Notes: generated by a model from the sequence alone, not told the origin. Numbered from the stretch's first letter, positions 5,940 to 13,216 are shown. The stretch is DNA of 15,265 bases from Chloroflexota bacterium (GCA_013694835.1 JACDBP010000374.1:1-15265), one strand, 5' to 3'. Made by a program: numbers and translations.

Positions 5940-8078
5940 TCAGTGCGCCACGACCACCGCCTCGGGCGAGACGATCTCCGCGTCCGGCGCTGACGAGAGG
6001 AACTGCTCCCGGTAGAGCGTCGCGTAGGCACCCCCCTGCTCGAGCAGCTCGGCGTGCGTCCCGCGTTCCACGATCCGGCCGCGGTCGTAGACGAGGATCT
6101 GGTCGGCGCGCAGGATCGTCGAGAGGCGGTGGGCGATGGCCAGCGTCGTGCGGCCGCGCATCACCCGCTCGATGGCCTTCTGGATGAGCCGCTCGGAGAC
6201 CGTGTCCAACGCGGACGTCGCCTCGTCCAGCACGAGGATCCGCGGATCCTTGAGCATCACCCGTGCCAGCGCGATGCGCTGCTTCTCGCCGCCTGACAGC
6301 TTGTAGCCGCGCTCGCCGACCATCGTGTCGTAGCCGTTGGGCAGCTCGCGGATCCGATCGTGGATGGCGGCGATGCGTGCCGCCGCCTCGAGCTCGCGGT
6401 CCGTGGCGTTCGGCCGCGCGTACCGCAGGTTCTCCCGGACCGACGCATGGAACAGGTACGTCTCCTGGGTGACGAAACCGATCACCTCGCCCAGGCTGGC
6501 AAGGGTGACGGCCCGCACGTCGACCCCATCGACCTCGACCGCTCCCTCGTCCACGTCGTACAGGCGGGGCAGCAGGTACGTGGTCGTCGTCTTCCCCGAG
6601 CCTGACGGCCCGACGAGCGCCACGAGCTGTCCCGGTTCGACCTCGAAGTCGACGTCGGTCAGGCCGAACGGCGCGCGCGGCTCGGCGTCCTCCACCGTCT
6701 CGACCGACTCGGCGTCGTCGGAAGCCACGGCCGCCAGCGCCGGATCGTTCGAATCAGGGGCGTTGTCCATGCCCGTGGCGACGACGGCCTCGGCGAGCGG
6801 CGCCTTGTCCACCACGGGCAGGGCACCCGTGCCTCCGTCCGCGACGGCCCCGGTGACGCCAGCCGAGGAGTGGACGACGGCTGATTCCGGATACCGGAAC
6901 GAGACATCGCGGTAGCGGATCCGCCCGCGGACCGTCCGCGCGTCCAAGGCCACCGCGTCCGGTGCGTCCTCGATACCCGGCTTCATCTCGAGGTATTCGA
7001 AGATGCGGTCGAAGAGCGCCAGCGCGCCCTGCACCTCCACCTGGACGTTCAGCAATTGTCCTAGAGGAAAGAACAGCCGGCTCTGCAGCGTGGTGAAGGC
7101 AACGATGTCGCCGATCGTGGGCGCCGTGGGGTCGCCACCGATCAGCAGCACCCCCGCGAGGTAGTACACGAAGGCCGGCGTGATGCTGAAGATCGTGCCG
7201 ACGATCATGAAGAACCACCGCCCGACCATGCTCTGGCGGATCTGGAGTGCCGCCAGCCTCTGGTTCGCGATGCGATAGCGGTCGACCGCCGCCTGCTGCT
7301 GCCCGAAGGTCTTGGACAACAGGATGCCGCTGACGCTGAGCGTCTCCTCGGTGATCGCGGAGACGTCTGCGAGCACCTCCTGCGTCTCCGTGGAGATCGA
7401 GCGCCGGATCTTGCCGACGCGGTAGGTGAGATACAGGAAGAAGGGCGTCAAGGCCACCGAGAGGGCCGTCAGGCGCCAGTCGAGGAGGATCATCGCGGCC
7501 AGCGTGGTGATGACGATGACGAAGTTGCTGAAGACGCTGCTCGCGGTGTCGGTGACGACGCCCTGCACGCCGCCGACGTCGTTGGCGAGGCGGCTCTGGA
7601 TCTCGCCGGTTCGGGTCTCGGTGAAGAAGCGCAGCGGCATCCGCTGCAGGTGGCTGTACAGCGCGTTGCGGAGGTCCTGCATCACCCGCTGGCCGATGAC
7701 GTTGTTGAGGTACGTCTGGCCGACGCCGATGAGACCGCTGACGATCGGCACCACGATCATCAGGCCGACGAAGATGTTCAGCAGCCCGATGTCCCGACGG
7801 GGGAACGCGTCGTCGATGAGTGCCTTCAGCAGCAGCGGGTTGATGAGCCCAAGGAGGCTGGTGACGACGATCGTCGCGAGGACCACGAGCACGCGCGCTC
7901 GGTAGGGCCGGAAGAACTCCAGGATCCGTCGCGTCGTCTTGGCCCGCCGTTCCGGGGTCAGCTTCTCCTCGGTCTGATCAGGACCCATGAACCCACCCAT
8001 AGGGCCGCCCATGCCGCGACCGCCGCCGGCCATCCCGCCCAGACCGCGGCCCCCGCCCATGCCGCGCCGACCACTCAC
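5940..8078 (-). CDS. ABC exporter half-transporter (fused membrane and ATPase domains) with an insert in the ATPase domain
   Basis: A 712-residue type IV (MsbA-like) exporter half that should work as a homodimer in the inner membrane. Residues 1-34 form a Gly/Met-rich tail. The six-helix membrane domain spans about residues 55-330. In the ATPase domain I see the A-loop aromatic Tyr396 (FRYP), Walker A GPSGSGKT (490-497), signature LSGGEKQR (594-601), Walker B LVLDEA with Asp618 and catalytic Glu619, and the switch His650 (AIAHRLST). All are intact, so it should be active. Unusually, about 70 acidic, Ala/Val-rich residues (398-469) lie between the A-loop and Walker A strand, making it about 100 residues longer than usual. 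The start is GTG, 12 nt after the preceding gene's stop, with no ribosome binding site, suggesting translational coupling; in-frame ATGs inside the Gly/Met tail are alternatives. The substrate is unknown. Confidence 0.92.
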   Translation of the reverse strand: MSGRRGMGGGRGLGGMAGGGRGMGGPMGGFMGPDQTEEKLTPERRAKTTRRILEFFRPYRARVLVVLATIVVTSLLGLINPLLLKALIDDAFPRRDIGLLNIFVGLMIVVPIVSGLIGVGQTYLNNVIGQRVMQDLRNALYSHLQRMPLRFFTETRTGEIQSRLANDVGGVQGVVTDTASSVFSNFVIVITTLAAMILLDWRLTALSVALTPFFLYLTYRVGKIRRSISTETQEVLADVSAITEETLSVSGILLSKTFGQQQAAVDRYRIANQRLAALQIRQSMVGRWFFMIVGTIFSITPAFVYYLAGVLLIGGDPTAPTIGDIVAFTTLQSRLFFPLGQLLNVQVEVQGALALFDRIFEYLEMKPGIEDAPDAVALDARTVRGRIRYRDVSFRYPESAVVHSSAGVTGAVADGGTGALPVVDKAPLAEAVVATGMDNAPDSNDPALAAVASDDAESVETVEDAEPRAPFGLTDVDFEVEPGQLVALVGPSGSGKTTTTYLLPRLYDVDEGAVEVDGVDVRAVTLASLGEVIGFVTQETYLFHASVRENLRYARPNATDRELEAAARIAAIHDRIRELPNGYDTMVGERGYKLSGGEKQRIALARVMLKDPRILVLDEATSALDTVSERLIQKAIERVMRGRTTLAIAHRLSTILRADQILVYDRGRIVERGTHAELLEQGGAYATLYREQFLSSAPDAEIVSPEAVVVAH

Positions 8079-8090
8079 CGCGGGGGCCGG

Positions 8091-10229
8091 TCAGCCCGCC
8101 GGCTCGAGTGCCGCTCCCCGGTGGCTGGCATCCGAAGTCACGGGGTCATCCTGGAGCGCCAGCTCGCGGTCGGCGAGCCGGCGGAAGCGGGTCGCAAAGA
8201 GGTAGGCGAGGCCGTACAGCACCGCCACGACCACCAGCAGGGCCTGGTAGCCGGTGATCAGGGCCAGATATTCCAGCGCTCCGCCGACCATCGCCCCGAG
8301 CAGGTTGCTGGCGAACGCCATGTCGGCTGTGGCGGTGTCGCGGAACGAGTAGCTGAAGACCAGGTTGGCGAAGAAGACCGGCGCGAACGCCAGCGCGGCG
8401 GCCAGCGTGTAGCGCAGCAGCGGCGGATCGATGAGCAGCGACTCGGGCGGCAGGAGGAACGCCAGGCCAAGCGTCGCGAACAGCCCGACATAGAGCAGCG
8501 TCGGCCGTCGGATCGGGAAGCGGGCGTTCACGAAGATCGCCAGGAGGACGCTCGCCAGGATGGCGAAGAACGCCAGCGCATTGACGAACCAGGTGGTGCC
8601 GAAGAGGAGGCTGAAGCTCACCAGGCTCCTCGTCTCGAGGAGCAGGAAGGCCACGCCGAGCACGAAGAAATGCGGGCTGAAGCGACGGATCGAGGTGCCC
8701 GTCACCCTGGCTGCGGCGGCGACCGCCAACAGGGCACCGAGCAGCACCAGCGCCAGCGCGATGAAGTAGTACGGTGCGATGAAGCCCTGGCGCAGGTACA
8801 GGAAGGGCCAGTCATCGGTCGCGTGGCGTGGAGACGGCGCGCCGACCTCCGGCACGGGGTCCGAACGGTCGCCCGGCGGTTGTGCACCCTGGAGGGACTC
8901 GACGCCGGGTCCGGCGGCCAGCGCGGCCTGGACGCTCGAGTAGACGCGCAGCAGCGGTGGCGACCCGAAGACCGTCTGGAGCTGGTCTGCCAGCTTCGCG
9001 ACCAGCCAGGGCTCGCGGTAGTAGTTGTAGAGCACGAAGATGCCGTTCGGCGCCAGGTGGTCGCGGACGCTCGCGAAGGCCTGCTCCGTGAACAGGAAGG
9101 ATTCGAGCCGCACATTGGCCGTCGTGCTGACCAGCGTCAGCGAATCCGGGAGTGCGAAGACGATCAGGTCGTATCGCTCCGTGCTGTTGCGCAGGAATGC
9201 GCGGCCATCGTTGTTGTAGCGCGAGACCCGCGGGTCGTCGTAGGGGCGGTCGGGGTGGCGGTCCCGACCCAGCTGCTGGATGGCCGGGTCGATCTCGACG
9301 GCATCGATGTGCCCCGCGCCGCGCGCGAGGTGGATGGCTGTGTCGGTGCCGCTGCCGGCACCCACGATGAGCACCTTCTCGTACGTCCGATCGGGGAACC
9401 AGCGGAAGACCTGCTCGTAGAACGGCTCCTTCGACTGGCGGTCGAGCGGCCACATCGCCTGGTGCGGGATGCCGTTGACGGTGATATGGGTCATCCCCGA
9501 CTGGTCGTTGAAGGTGCGGATGCGGTAGTACGGCGACCACGTATCACCGGCCACGCTGCCCGCCACGAAGAAGACGCTCGCGCCGATGGCCAGGGCCGCC
9601 GCCCCGGACCAGAGCGAGATGCCCCGGCCCAGCTCCAGCAGGAGCAACAGCACGGCGGCGATACCGAACCAGATGAGGGGGCTGCTGCCGGTGGCCGAGA
9701 GCGCCGCGAACCCTGCGATTCCCGCCATGGAGCCGCCGATGTCGATCGCGTAGGCCCGCAGCGGCGGCATGCTCTTGAGTAGCGGGCCGAGTGGCAACGC
9801 CAGGGCGGCCATGAGCGCGGTCACCAGGACCACCACCAGCGGCAGGACCAGGAAGTTGACGTCGGCGCTCTTGCTCTCGGCGAGCCCGAAGAAGATCTCC
9901 TCCGTGCTGTTCAGCTGCACGTTGAGTTGGTTGCGGAAGACCAACGCCACGACCGCGAAGAGCAGCAGCGCAAAGGGCGCGGCTCCGGGCGACCAGCCGC
10001 GGCGGCCGAGCAGGATACCCAGGCCGATGCCAAGGAAGCTGGCCATCAGCAGGAAGTTGTTGAAGAAGCCGATGTAGGTCACATTCGCCGGGATCCAGCG
10101 GATGAGCATCAGCTCGACGAACAGGATCGTGCCGCTGGTGAGGAACAGCCGCACGGCGTTCCCCGACAGGCTGGGCACGCGGAAGAGGGCGCGGTTCCTC
10201 CCCGATACGGTGCTCGTCTGGGTCGTCAC
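8091..10229 (-). CDS. Polytopic membrane protein with an embedded spermidine-synthase-like SAM-binding domain
   Basis: About 712 residues. Around seven hydrophobic helices (residues about 25-275) precede a soluble Rossmann domain and about six helices follow (about 570-690). The soluble domain has VLIVGAGSGTD (286-296), VEIDP (311-315) and RYDLIVFALPDS (352-363), the layout of polyamine aminopropyltransferases, but the usual GGG(D/E)G loop is GAGSG and the DSSDP-like catalytic loop is ALPDS. The C-terminal half has LLLETRSLVSFSLLFG-TTWFVNALAFF, typical of uncharacterised spermidine-synthase-like membrane proteins. It may transfer an aminopropyl or methyl group at the membrane; the reaction is unknown. 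Start: the frame is open to 10526, but that stretch is antisense to the methyltransferase gene and is not membrane-like. GTG 10229 is preferred; GTG 10178 is possible. It lies 67 nt after the methyltransferase and 12 nt before the ABC exporter. Confidence 0.8.
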   Translation of the reverse strand: MTTQTSTVSGRNRALFRVPSLSGNAVRLFLTSGTILFVELMLIRWIPANVTYIGFFNNFLLMASFLGIGLGILLGRRGWSPGAAPFALLLFAVVALVFRNQLNVQLNSTEEIFFGLAESKSADVNFLVLPLVVVLVTALMAALALPLGPLLKSMPPLRAYAIDIGGSMAGIAGFAALSATGSSPLIWFGIAAVLLLLLELGRGISLWSGAAALAIGASVFFVAGSVAGDTWSPYYRIRTFNDQSGMTHITVNGIPHQAMWPLDRQSKEPFYEQVFRWFPDRTYEKVLIVGAGSGTDTAIHLARGAGHIDAVEIDPAIQQLGRDRHPDRPYDDPRVSRYNNDGRAFLRNSTERYDLIVFALPDSLTLVSTTANVRLESFLFTEQAFASVRDHLAPNGIFVLYNYYREPWLVAKLADQLQTVFGSPPLLRVYSSVQAALAAGPGVESLQGAQPPGDRSDPVPEVGAPSPRHATDDWPFLYLRQGFIAPYYFIALALVLLGALLAVAAAARVTGTSIRRFSPHFFVLGVAFLLLETRSLVSFSLLFGTTWFVNALAFFAILASVLLAIFVNARFPIRRPTLLYVGLFATLGLAFLLPPESLLIDPPLLRYTLAAALAFAPVFFANLVFSYSFRDTATADMAFASNLLGAMVGGALEYLALITGYQALLVVVAVLYGLAYLFATRFRRLADRELALQDDPVTSDASHRGAALEPAG

Positions 10230-10237
10230 AGCCCGGA

Positions 10238-10243
10238 AGGGTA
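10238..10243 (-). promoter_or_regulatory. Possible -10 element (TACCCT) 8 nt before the membrane-protein GTG
   Basis: TACCCT fits TAnnnT and lies 8 nt upstream of the GTG at 10229, where no Shine-Dalgarno sequence is visible. The same 8-nt spacing occurs at the citrate synthase gene. It may give the membrane protein and ABC exporter a promoter of their own inside the cluster. The hexamer is too common to be sure. Confidence 0.2.
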
Positions 10244-10296
10244 CGCGGAGAAGGTCGAACCGGCCCGATCCGGCACGGCCGGACGCCCGGCGCGGC

Positions 10297-11046
10297 TCAG
10301 GCCTGGACCTGCGAAGGCTCCATGACCGGCCGGCGCGCCCTGGCCACGATCGTCGAGCGACGGGCGGGCAGGGGATGTGCTGCGAGGTCGCCGAGGAGGC
10401 CGATGAGGTAGGCCGGCAGCCGGCGACCCCAGGCCCTGGCGAGATGGTCGGTGGTGACGATCTCGATCTGGACGTAGCCCGCCTCGTCCAGGGCTCGGCG
10501 AAGCTCGGCCGGGCGGTTGCAGGCACCGACCAGCGGATGCGCGTCGGCTTCCGTCGCCTTCACGAAGCGCTGCAATGGCCTCCCGATCCACGGTGGCAGC
10601 GAGAGGTACGCGTTGACGAACGGATGGGCGCGGTTGACGGTCGTGAGGACCAGCCAGCCGCCGGGCTTGAGCCAGCGGCCGATCGTCTCGAAGGCGGCGG
10701 GTGGGTCCTCGAAGTGCTCGACGGTGAACGACGAGAGCGCCAGATCGAAGCTGCGCGCGGCGAAAGCGTCGCGGTCCTGACAGAGGTCGGCCACGGCGAA
10801 CTCGTCGAGCCACGCGATCGGCGTCGCAGGGGCGTGGATGTCCACGCCGGCGAACCGGGCGATGCGAGAGCGGAACGGCATCAGCTGACTGAGCCTGCCG
10901 CAGCCCGCGTCCAGGGCGGCCGCGTCACGGTCCGGCAAGCCCTCGTCCAGGAACCGCGCGACGACCTCGTTCGTCGCGGGCCGCAGGCCCAGCCGCGGCA
11001 GGAACCTGATCCGTGCCGGCGTCCGCGCGGTCGCGGTGGCCGTCAC
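10297..11046 (-). CDS. Class I SAM-dependent methyltransferase (Methyltransf_11/25-like)
   Basis: A 249-residue soluble protein that should bind S-adenosylmethionine and methylate an unidentified small molecule or lipid. Motif I is ALDAGCGRLSQL (around residues 45-53), followed by the acidic end of strand 2 in FAGVDIHAP, motif IV FTVEHFEDPPAAF, and the post-motif LKPGGWLVLTTVN, all characteristic of UbiE/Methyltransf_11-type enzymes. The Gly-rich loop is DAGCGR rather than DxGxGxG, a modest departure. The frame is open further upstream, but that part is antisense to trxB; the GTG at 11046 overlaps the TGA of trxB by four bases (GTGA), so translational coupling decides the start. The tight link to thioredoxin reductase suggests joint expression but does not identify the substrate. 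Confidence 0.86.
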   Translation of the reverse strand: MTATATARTPARIRFLPRLGLRPATNEVVARFLDEGLPDRDAAALDAGCGRLSQLMPFRSRIARFAGVDIHAPATPIAWLDEFAVADLCQDRDAFAARSFDLALSSFTVEHFEDPPAAFETIGRWLKPGGWLVLTTVNRAHPFVNAYLSLPPWIGRPLQRFVKATEADAHPLVGACNRPAELRRALDEAGYVQIEIVTTDHLARAWGRRLPAYLIGLLGDLAAHPLPARRSTIVARARRPVMEPSQVQA

Positions 11047-12074
11047 CAGGCGGTCGCCGTCGCCGCCTCGGCGATGCCCTGCGACTCGAGCCAGCGTTCG
11101 GCATCGATGGCTGCCTTGCAGCCGTCGCCCGCGGCGGTCACGGCCTGGCGGTAGCGGTGGTCGTGGACATCGCCGGCCACGAAGACGCCGTCGACCTTGG
11201 AGCCAGTCTCGTCGTGAACGACCAGGTAACCCTTGTCGTCGACCTCCAGCCAGTCGCGGAAGACGTCCGTGTTCGGCTTGTAGCCGATGGCGAGGAAGAG
11301 GCCCTGGGTGGGCTCCTCGGACGTTTCGCCGGTGACGGTGTCGAGCAGGCGGATGCCGGAAACGACGTCGTCGCCCAGCACGTCCGTGACCTCCTTGTTC
11401 CAGAGGACGGAGATCTTCGGGTTGGCGAGCGCCCGGTCCTGCATGATCTTCGAGCCGCGAAACCGGTCCCGCCGATGGACCAGCACGACTTCCGGCGCGA
11501 ACCGGGTCAGGAACGTGGCCTCTTCCAGGGCGGTGTCGCCGCCGCCGATCACGGCCACCTTCTTGCCGCGGAAGAAGAAGCCGTCGCAGGTGGCGCAGGC
11601 GCTCACCCCGCGGCCGCGCAGCCGGGTCTCGTTCTCCAGGCCCAGCCAGAGCGCTGATGCGCCGGTGGCGACGATGACCGACTCGGCGGTGTACTCGACG
11701 TGGTCCGCCCACAGCCGGAACGGACGCTCGGAGAAGTCGACGCGGTCGACGTCCGCGTCGACCACCCGCGTGCCGAAGTGCTCGGCCTGGGCGCGGAACT
11801 TCTCCATCAGCTCGGGGCCCTGGATGCCGTCCGGGAAGCCGGGATAGTTCTCGACATCGCTGGTGATCATCAGCTGGCCGCCGGGGACGTACCCGCCCAG
11901 CACGATCGGCTCCAGGTTCGCGCGAGCTGCATAGATCGCGGCGGTCAGTCCGGCGGGTCCCGAGCCGACGATCAGGATCTTGGTGTGGTTGCTGGGTCCG
12001 CCCTCGGAAGGCCCCGTGCCGTTGCCGCCGCCGGGGGTCGGCTGGGCGACCGCGGCGGTCGTCGTTTCAGTCAT
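11043..12074 (-). CDS. trxB: Thioredoxin reductase (NADPH, FAD; low-molecular-weight type)
   Basis: This cytosolic flavoenzyme passes electrons from NADPH through FAD and a redox disulfide to thioredoxin. The 343-residue protein has the FAD loop GSGPAG (37-42), the redox motif CATC (160-163), the NADPH loop GGGDTA (177-182), HRRDRFR (200-206) whose arginines favour NADPH over NADH, and the C-terminal FAD contact GDVHDHRYRQAVTAAGDG (301-318). The first 30 residues are a Thr/Gly/Pro-rich extension absent from E. coli TrxB and probably disordered. ATG 12074 is preceded by TAGGATGGACCG, which can be read either as a -10 element 6 nt upstream or as a weak AGGA ribosome site. It heads a five-gene minus-strand cluster and overlaps the methyltransferase by four bases. 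No thioredoxin gene is in view, so the partner lies elsewhere. Confidence 0.94.
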   Translation of the reverse strand: MTETTTAAVAQPTPGGGNGTGPSEGGPSNHTKILIVGSGPAGLTAAIYAARANLEPIVLGGYVPGGQLMITSDVENYPGFPDGIQGPELMEKFRAQAEHFGTRVVDADVDRVDFSERPFRLWADHVEYTAESVIVATGASALWLGLENETRLRGRGVSACATCDGFFFRGKKVAVIGGGDTALEEATFLTRFAPEVVLVHRRDRFRGSKIMQDRALANPKISVLWNKEVTDVLGDDVVSGIRLLDTVTGETSEEPTQGLFLAIGYKPNTDVFRDWLEVDDKGYLVVHDETGSKVDGVFVAGDVHDHRYRQAVTAAGDGCKAAIDAERWLESQGIAEAATATAW

Positions 12075-12080
12075 CGGTCC

Positions 12081-12086
12081 ATCCTA
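12081..12086 (-). promoter_or_regulatory. Candidate leaderless -10 element of trxB (TAGGAT, 6 nt before ATG)
   Basis: TAGGAT lies exactly 6 nt upstream of the trxB ATG on the minus strand, as TAGCAT does for pncA and the Rv1855c-type gene. The expected -35 position, around 12104-12109, falls inside the palindrome at 12101-12117, so a protein bound there would block RNA polymerase. The AGGA within the hexamer could alternatively act as a weak ribosome binding site. Confidence 0.4.
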
Positions 12087-12100
12087 GCATCATCGTGCCG

Positions 12101-12117
12101 ATACCCCTGGGGAGTAT
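12101..12117. promoter_or_regulatory. Near-palindromic operator-like site between trxB and the divergent membrane protein
   Basis: ATACCCCTGGGGAGTAT is an imperfect palindrome: ATAC and GTAT ends flank a C-tract and a G-tract, with one extra A breaking the symmetry. AT-rich ends around C/G tracts are the general form of operators bound by CsoR/CstR/FrmR-family repressors, which sense copper, persulfide or formaldehyde. It sits 27 nt upstream of the trxB ATG, over the expected -35, and 52 nt upstream of the divergent gene. Regulation by such a repressor is inference; no repressor gene is in this window. Confidence 0.35.
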
Positions 12118-12151
12118 TTCGGTGGCTCCAGCGCCGCGGCACACTGGGAGC

Positions 12152-12172
12152 ATGAGCGAGGATACCGAGTGA
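12152..12172 (+). other. Six-codon upstream reading frame (MSEDTE) overlapping the next gene by GTGA
   Basis: ATG AGC GAG GAT ACC GAG TGA starts 17 nt before the membrane-protein gene, and its TGA shares GTGA with that gene's GTG start. CACACT lies exactly 6 nt before this ATG. If translated, it could couple or tune translation of the gene behind it. It may be chance. Confidence 0.2.
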
Positions 12173-12825
12173 GCCGGCTGCCGAGTCGCGACTGGACCGC
12201 GGGTGCACTGCTGCTGATCGTCGGCTCGTTCTTCCTTGCCGAGCGGTTGGTGCCGGGTCTCGAGCGGTTCATCCCGCTCCTGGTCGGGCTCGGGTTGATC
12301 GGCCTGTTCCTCATCACGCGTTCTGCCGGGGCGCTGGTGCCGGGAGGCGTGCTGACCGGCATCGGCGTCGGCACCATCGTTGCCACGCAGCCCGACTCAC
12401 CGTACGGCGGCGGGGCGTTCCTCATCAGCACCGGCGCCGGATTCATGGTCGTCTCGCTGCTTGCGGCGATGTACCAGCTTCGCGAGGCCCGCGCCTGGCC
12501 GCTGGTGCCGGGCTCGATGCTCGTTGCCGCCGGTGTGATCATCATCGCCAGCAACCAGGGCCAGGTGATGCTCCAGTTCGCCCAGACGTGGTGGCCGGCG
12601 GTGCTCCTGATCGTCGGCGCCTGGGTCCTCGTGGGTGCCCAGCGACAGCGTCTGCGCGCCCACGATGCGGAGAGCGAGCTGCGTTCCGCCGACGACCGCC
12701 CTGAGCCACCGCGGCGCGACGCGCCGGCCGAGGTTCAGCGGCCCGTGCCTCTCGACGCCGAGCGTGAGGCCGGGAGCGAGTCGCACCACCCCACAGGCGA
12801 CAGCACGACCGAAACGCGGAGCTGA
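12169..12825 (+). CDS. Polytopic membrane protein of unknown function (LiaF/DUF5668-like helices)
   Basis: A 218-residue protein with about six membrane helices (roughly residues 11-26, 34-50, 55-73, 81-100, 109-127 and 136-156) followed by a charged, probably disordered tail of about 60 residues rich in Glu, Arg, Asp and Pro. Repeated units such as GALLLIVGSFFLAERL...IPLLVGLGLIGLFL and WWPAVLLIVGAWVLV resemble the membrane segments of LiaF/DUF5668-type proteins, some of which take part in cell-envelope stress sensing. That resemblance is by pattern only. GAGG lies 7 nt before the GTG start, which also overlaps the stop of a six-codon frame. It is divergent from trxB across a short region with an operator-like palindrome, so the two may be co-regulated. 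Not otherwise recognised. Confidence 0.78.
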   Translation: MSRLPSRDWTAGALLLIVGSFFLAERLVPGLERFIPLLVGLGLIGLFLITRSAGALVPGGVLTGIGVGTIVATQPDSPYGGGAFLISTGAGFMVVSLLAAMYQLREARAWPLVPGSMLVAAGVIIIASNQGQVMLQFAQTWWPAVLLIVGAWVLVGAQRQRLRAHDAESELRSADDRPEPPRRDAPAEVQRPVPLDAEREAGSESHHPTGDSTTETRS

Positions 12826-12955
12826 GCGTCGACCGCAGCCGCGGCTCACGGGCAGCTGGTGCTGTGTCGCCAGTCCGACGAGGGGAGCAGCTTGTGCGCC
12901 GGTGGTCGCGACGCTGCCGAGGCATGTTGTACCCGAAGGGTGGCATGGTGCACTC

Positions 12956-13125
12956 GCCCAGTCGCGGCGTGACTCTTGGAGGAGATCCGGCGCCGGATCG
13001 GCGCGGAACGAGCGGCCGGCCTCCCTGCTCGAGCTTGCGGCGAGCGTCACCGGAGCGCCACGAGCAAACGGGGGAGCATCGAACCGGCAGTGCGCCTCCC
13101 AAGAGTCGCCCGATGACTGCCCGGC
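12956..13125. ncRNA. Candidate structured RNA or small inverted-repeat element (long bulged closing helix)
   Basis: The two ends can pair. The 5' blocks are GCC (12956-12958), CAGTC (12959-12963), GGCG (12966-12969), ACTCTTGG (12972-12979) and AGG (12980-12982). They match in order CCT (13095-13097), CCAAGAGT (13099-13106), CGCC (13107-13110), GACTG (13115-13119) and GGC (13123-13125). That gives about 23 base pairs with small bulges. Inside lie a hairpin from the 16-base perfect palindrome at 12984-12999 and a second arm in which CTCCC and GCTCG (13021-13031) pair with CGAGC (13061-13065) and GGGAG (13072-13076). The strand is undetermined. It does not carry the conserved motifs of tmRNA, RNase P RNA or SRP RNA that I looked for. 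The blocks could also be terminal inverted repeats of a small transposable element. Confidence 0.3.
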
Positions 13126-13216
13126 GAACGTTCAGGTCTCGGCAAGGGCTACCAGTCGCGCGGCGACTGTGGGCCGAAACCGACGGCGCTGCGACCAAGT
13201 CAAGCGACCGGCGGCG

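Noticed and set aside
7650..9782. 710-codon plus-strand open frame
   Set aside because: Antisense to the ABC exporter and membrane enzyme, which have clear domains and motifs. Its composition (Arg, Asp, Glu, Gln, His-rich) is that of a shadow frame.
10230..10526. Extension of the membrane enzyme frame to 10526
   Set aside because: The added residues are antisense-overlapped by the methyltransferase gene's own frame, are not membrane-like and match nothing known.
13079..13085. GGTTCGA on the minus strand, like a tRNA T-loop
   Set aside because: The flanking bases cannot form a 5-bp T-stem, and no acceptor or anticodon stem fits around it.
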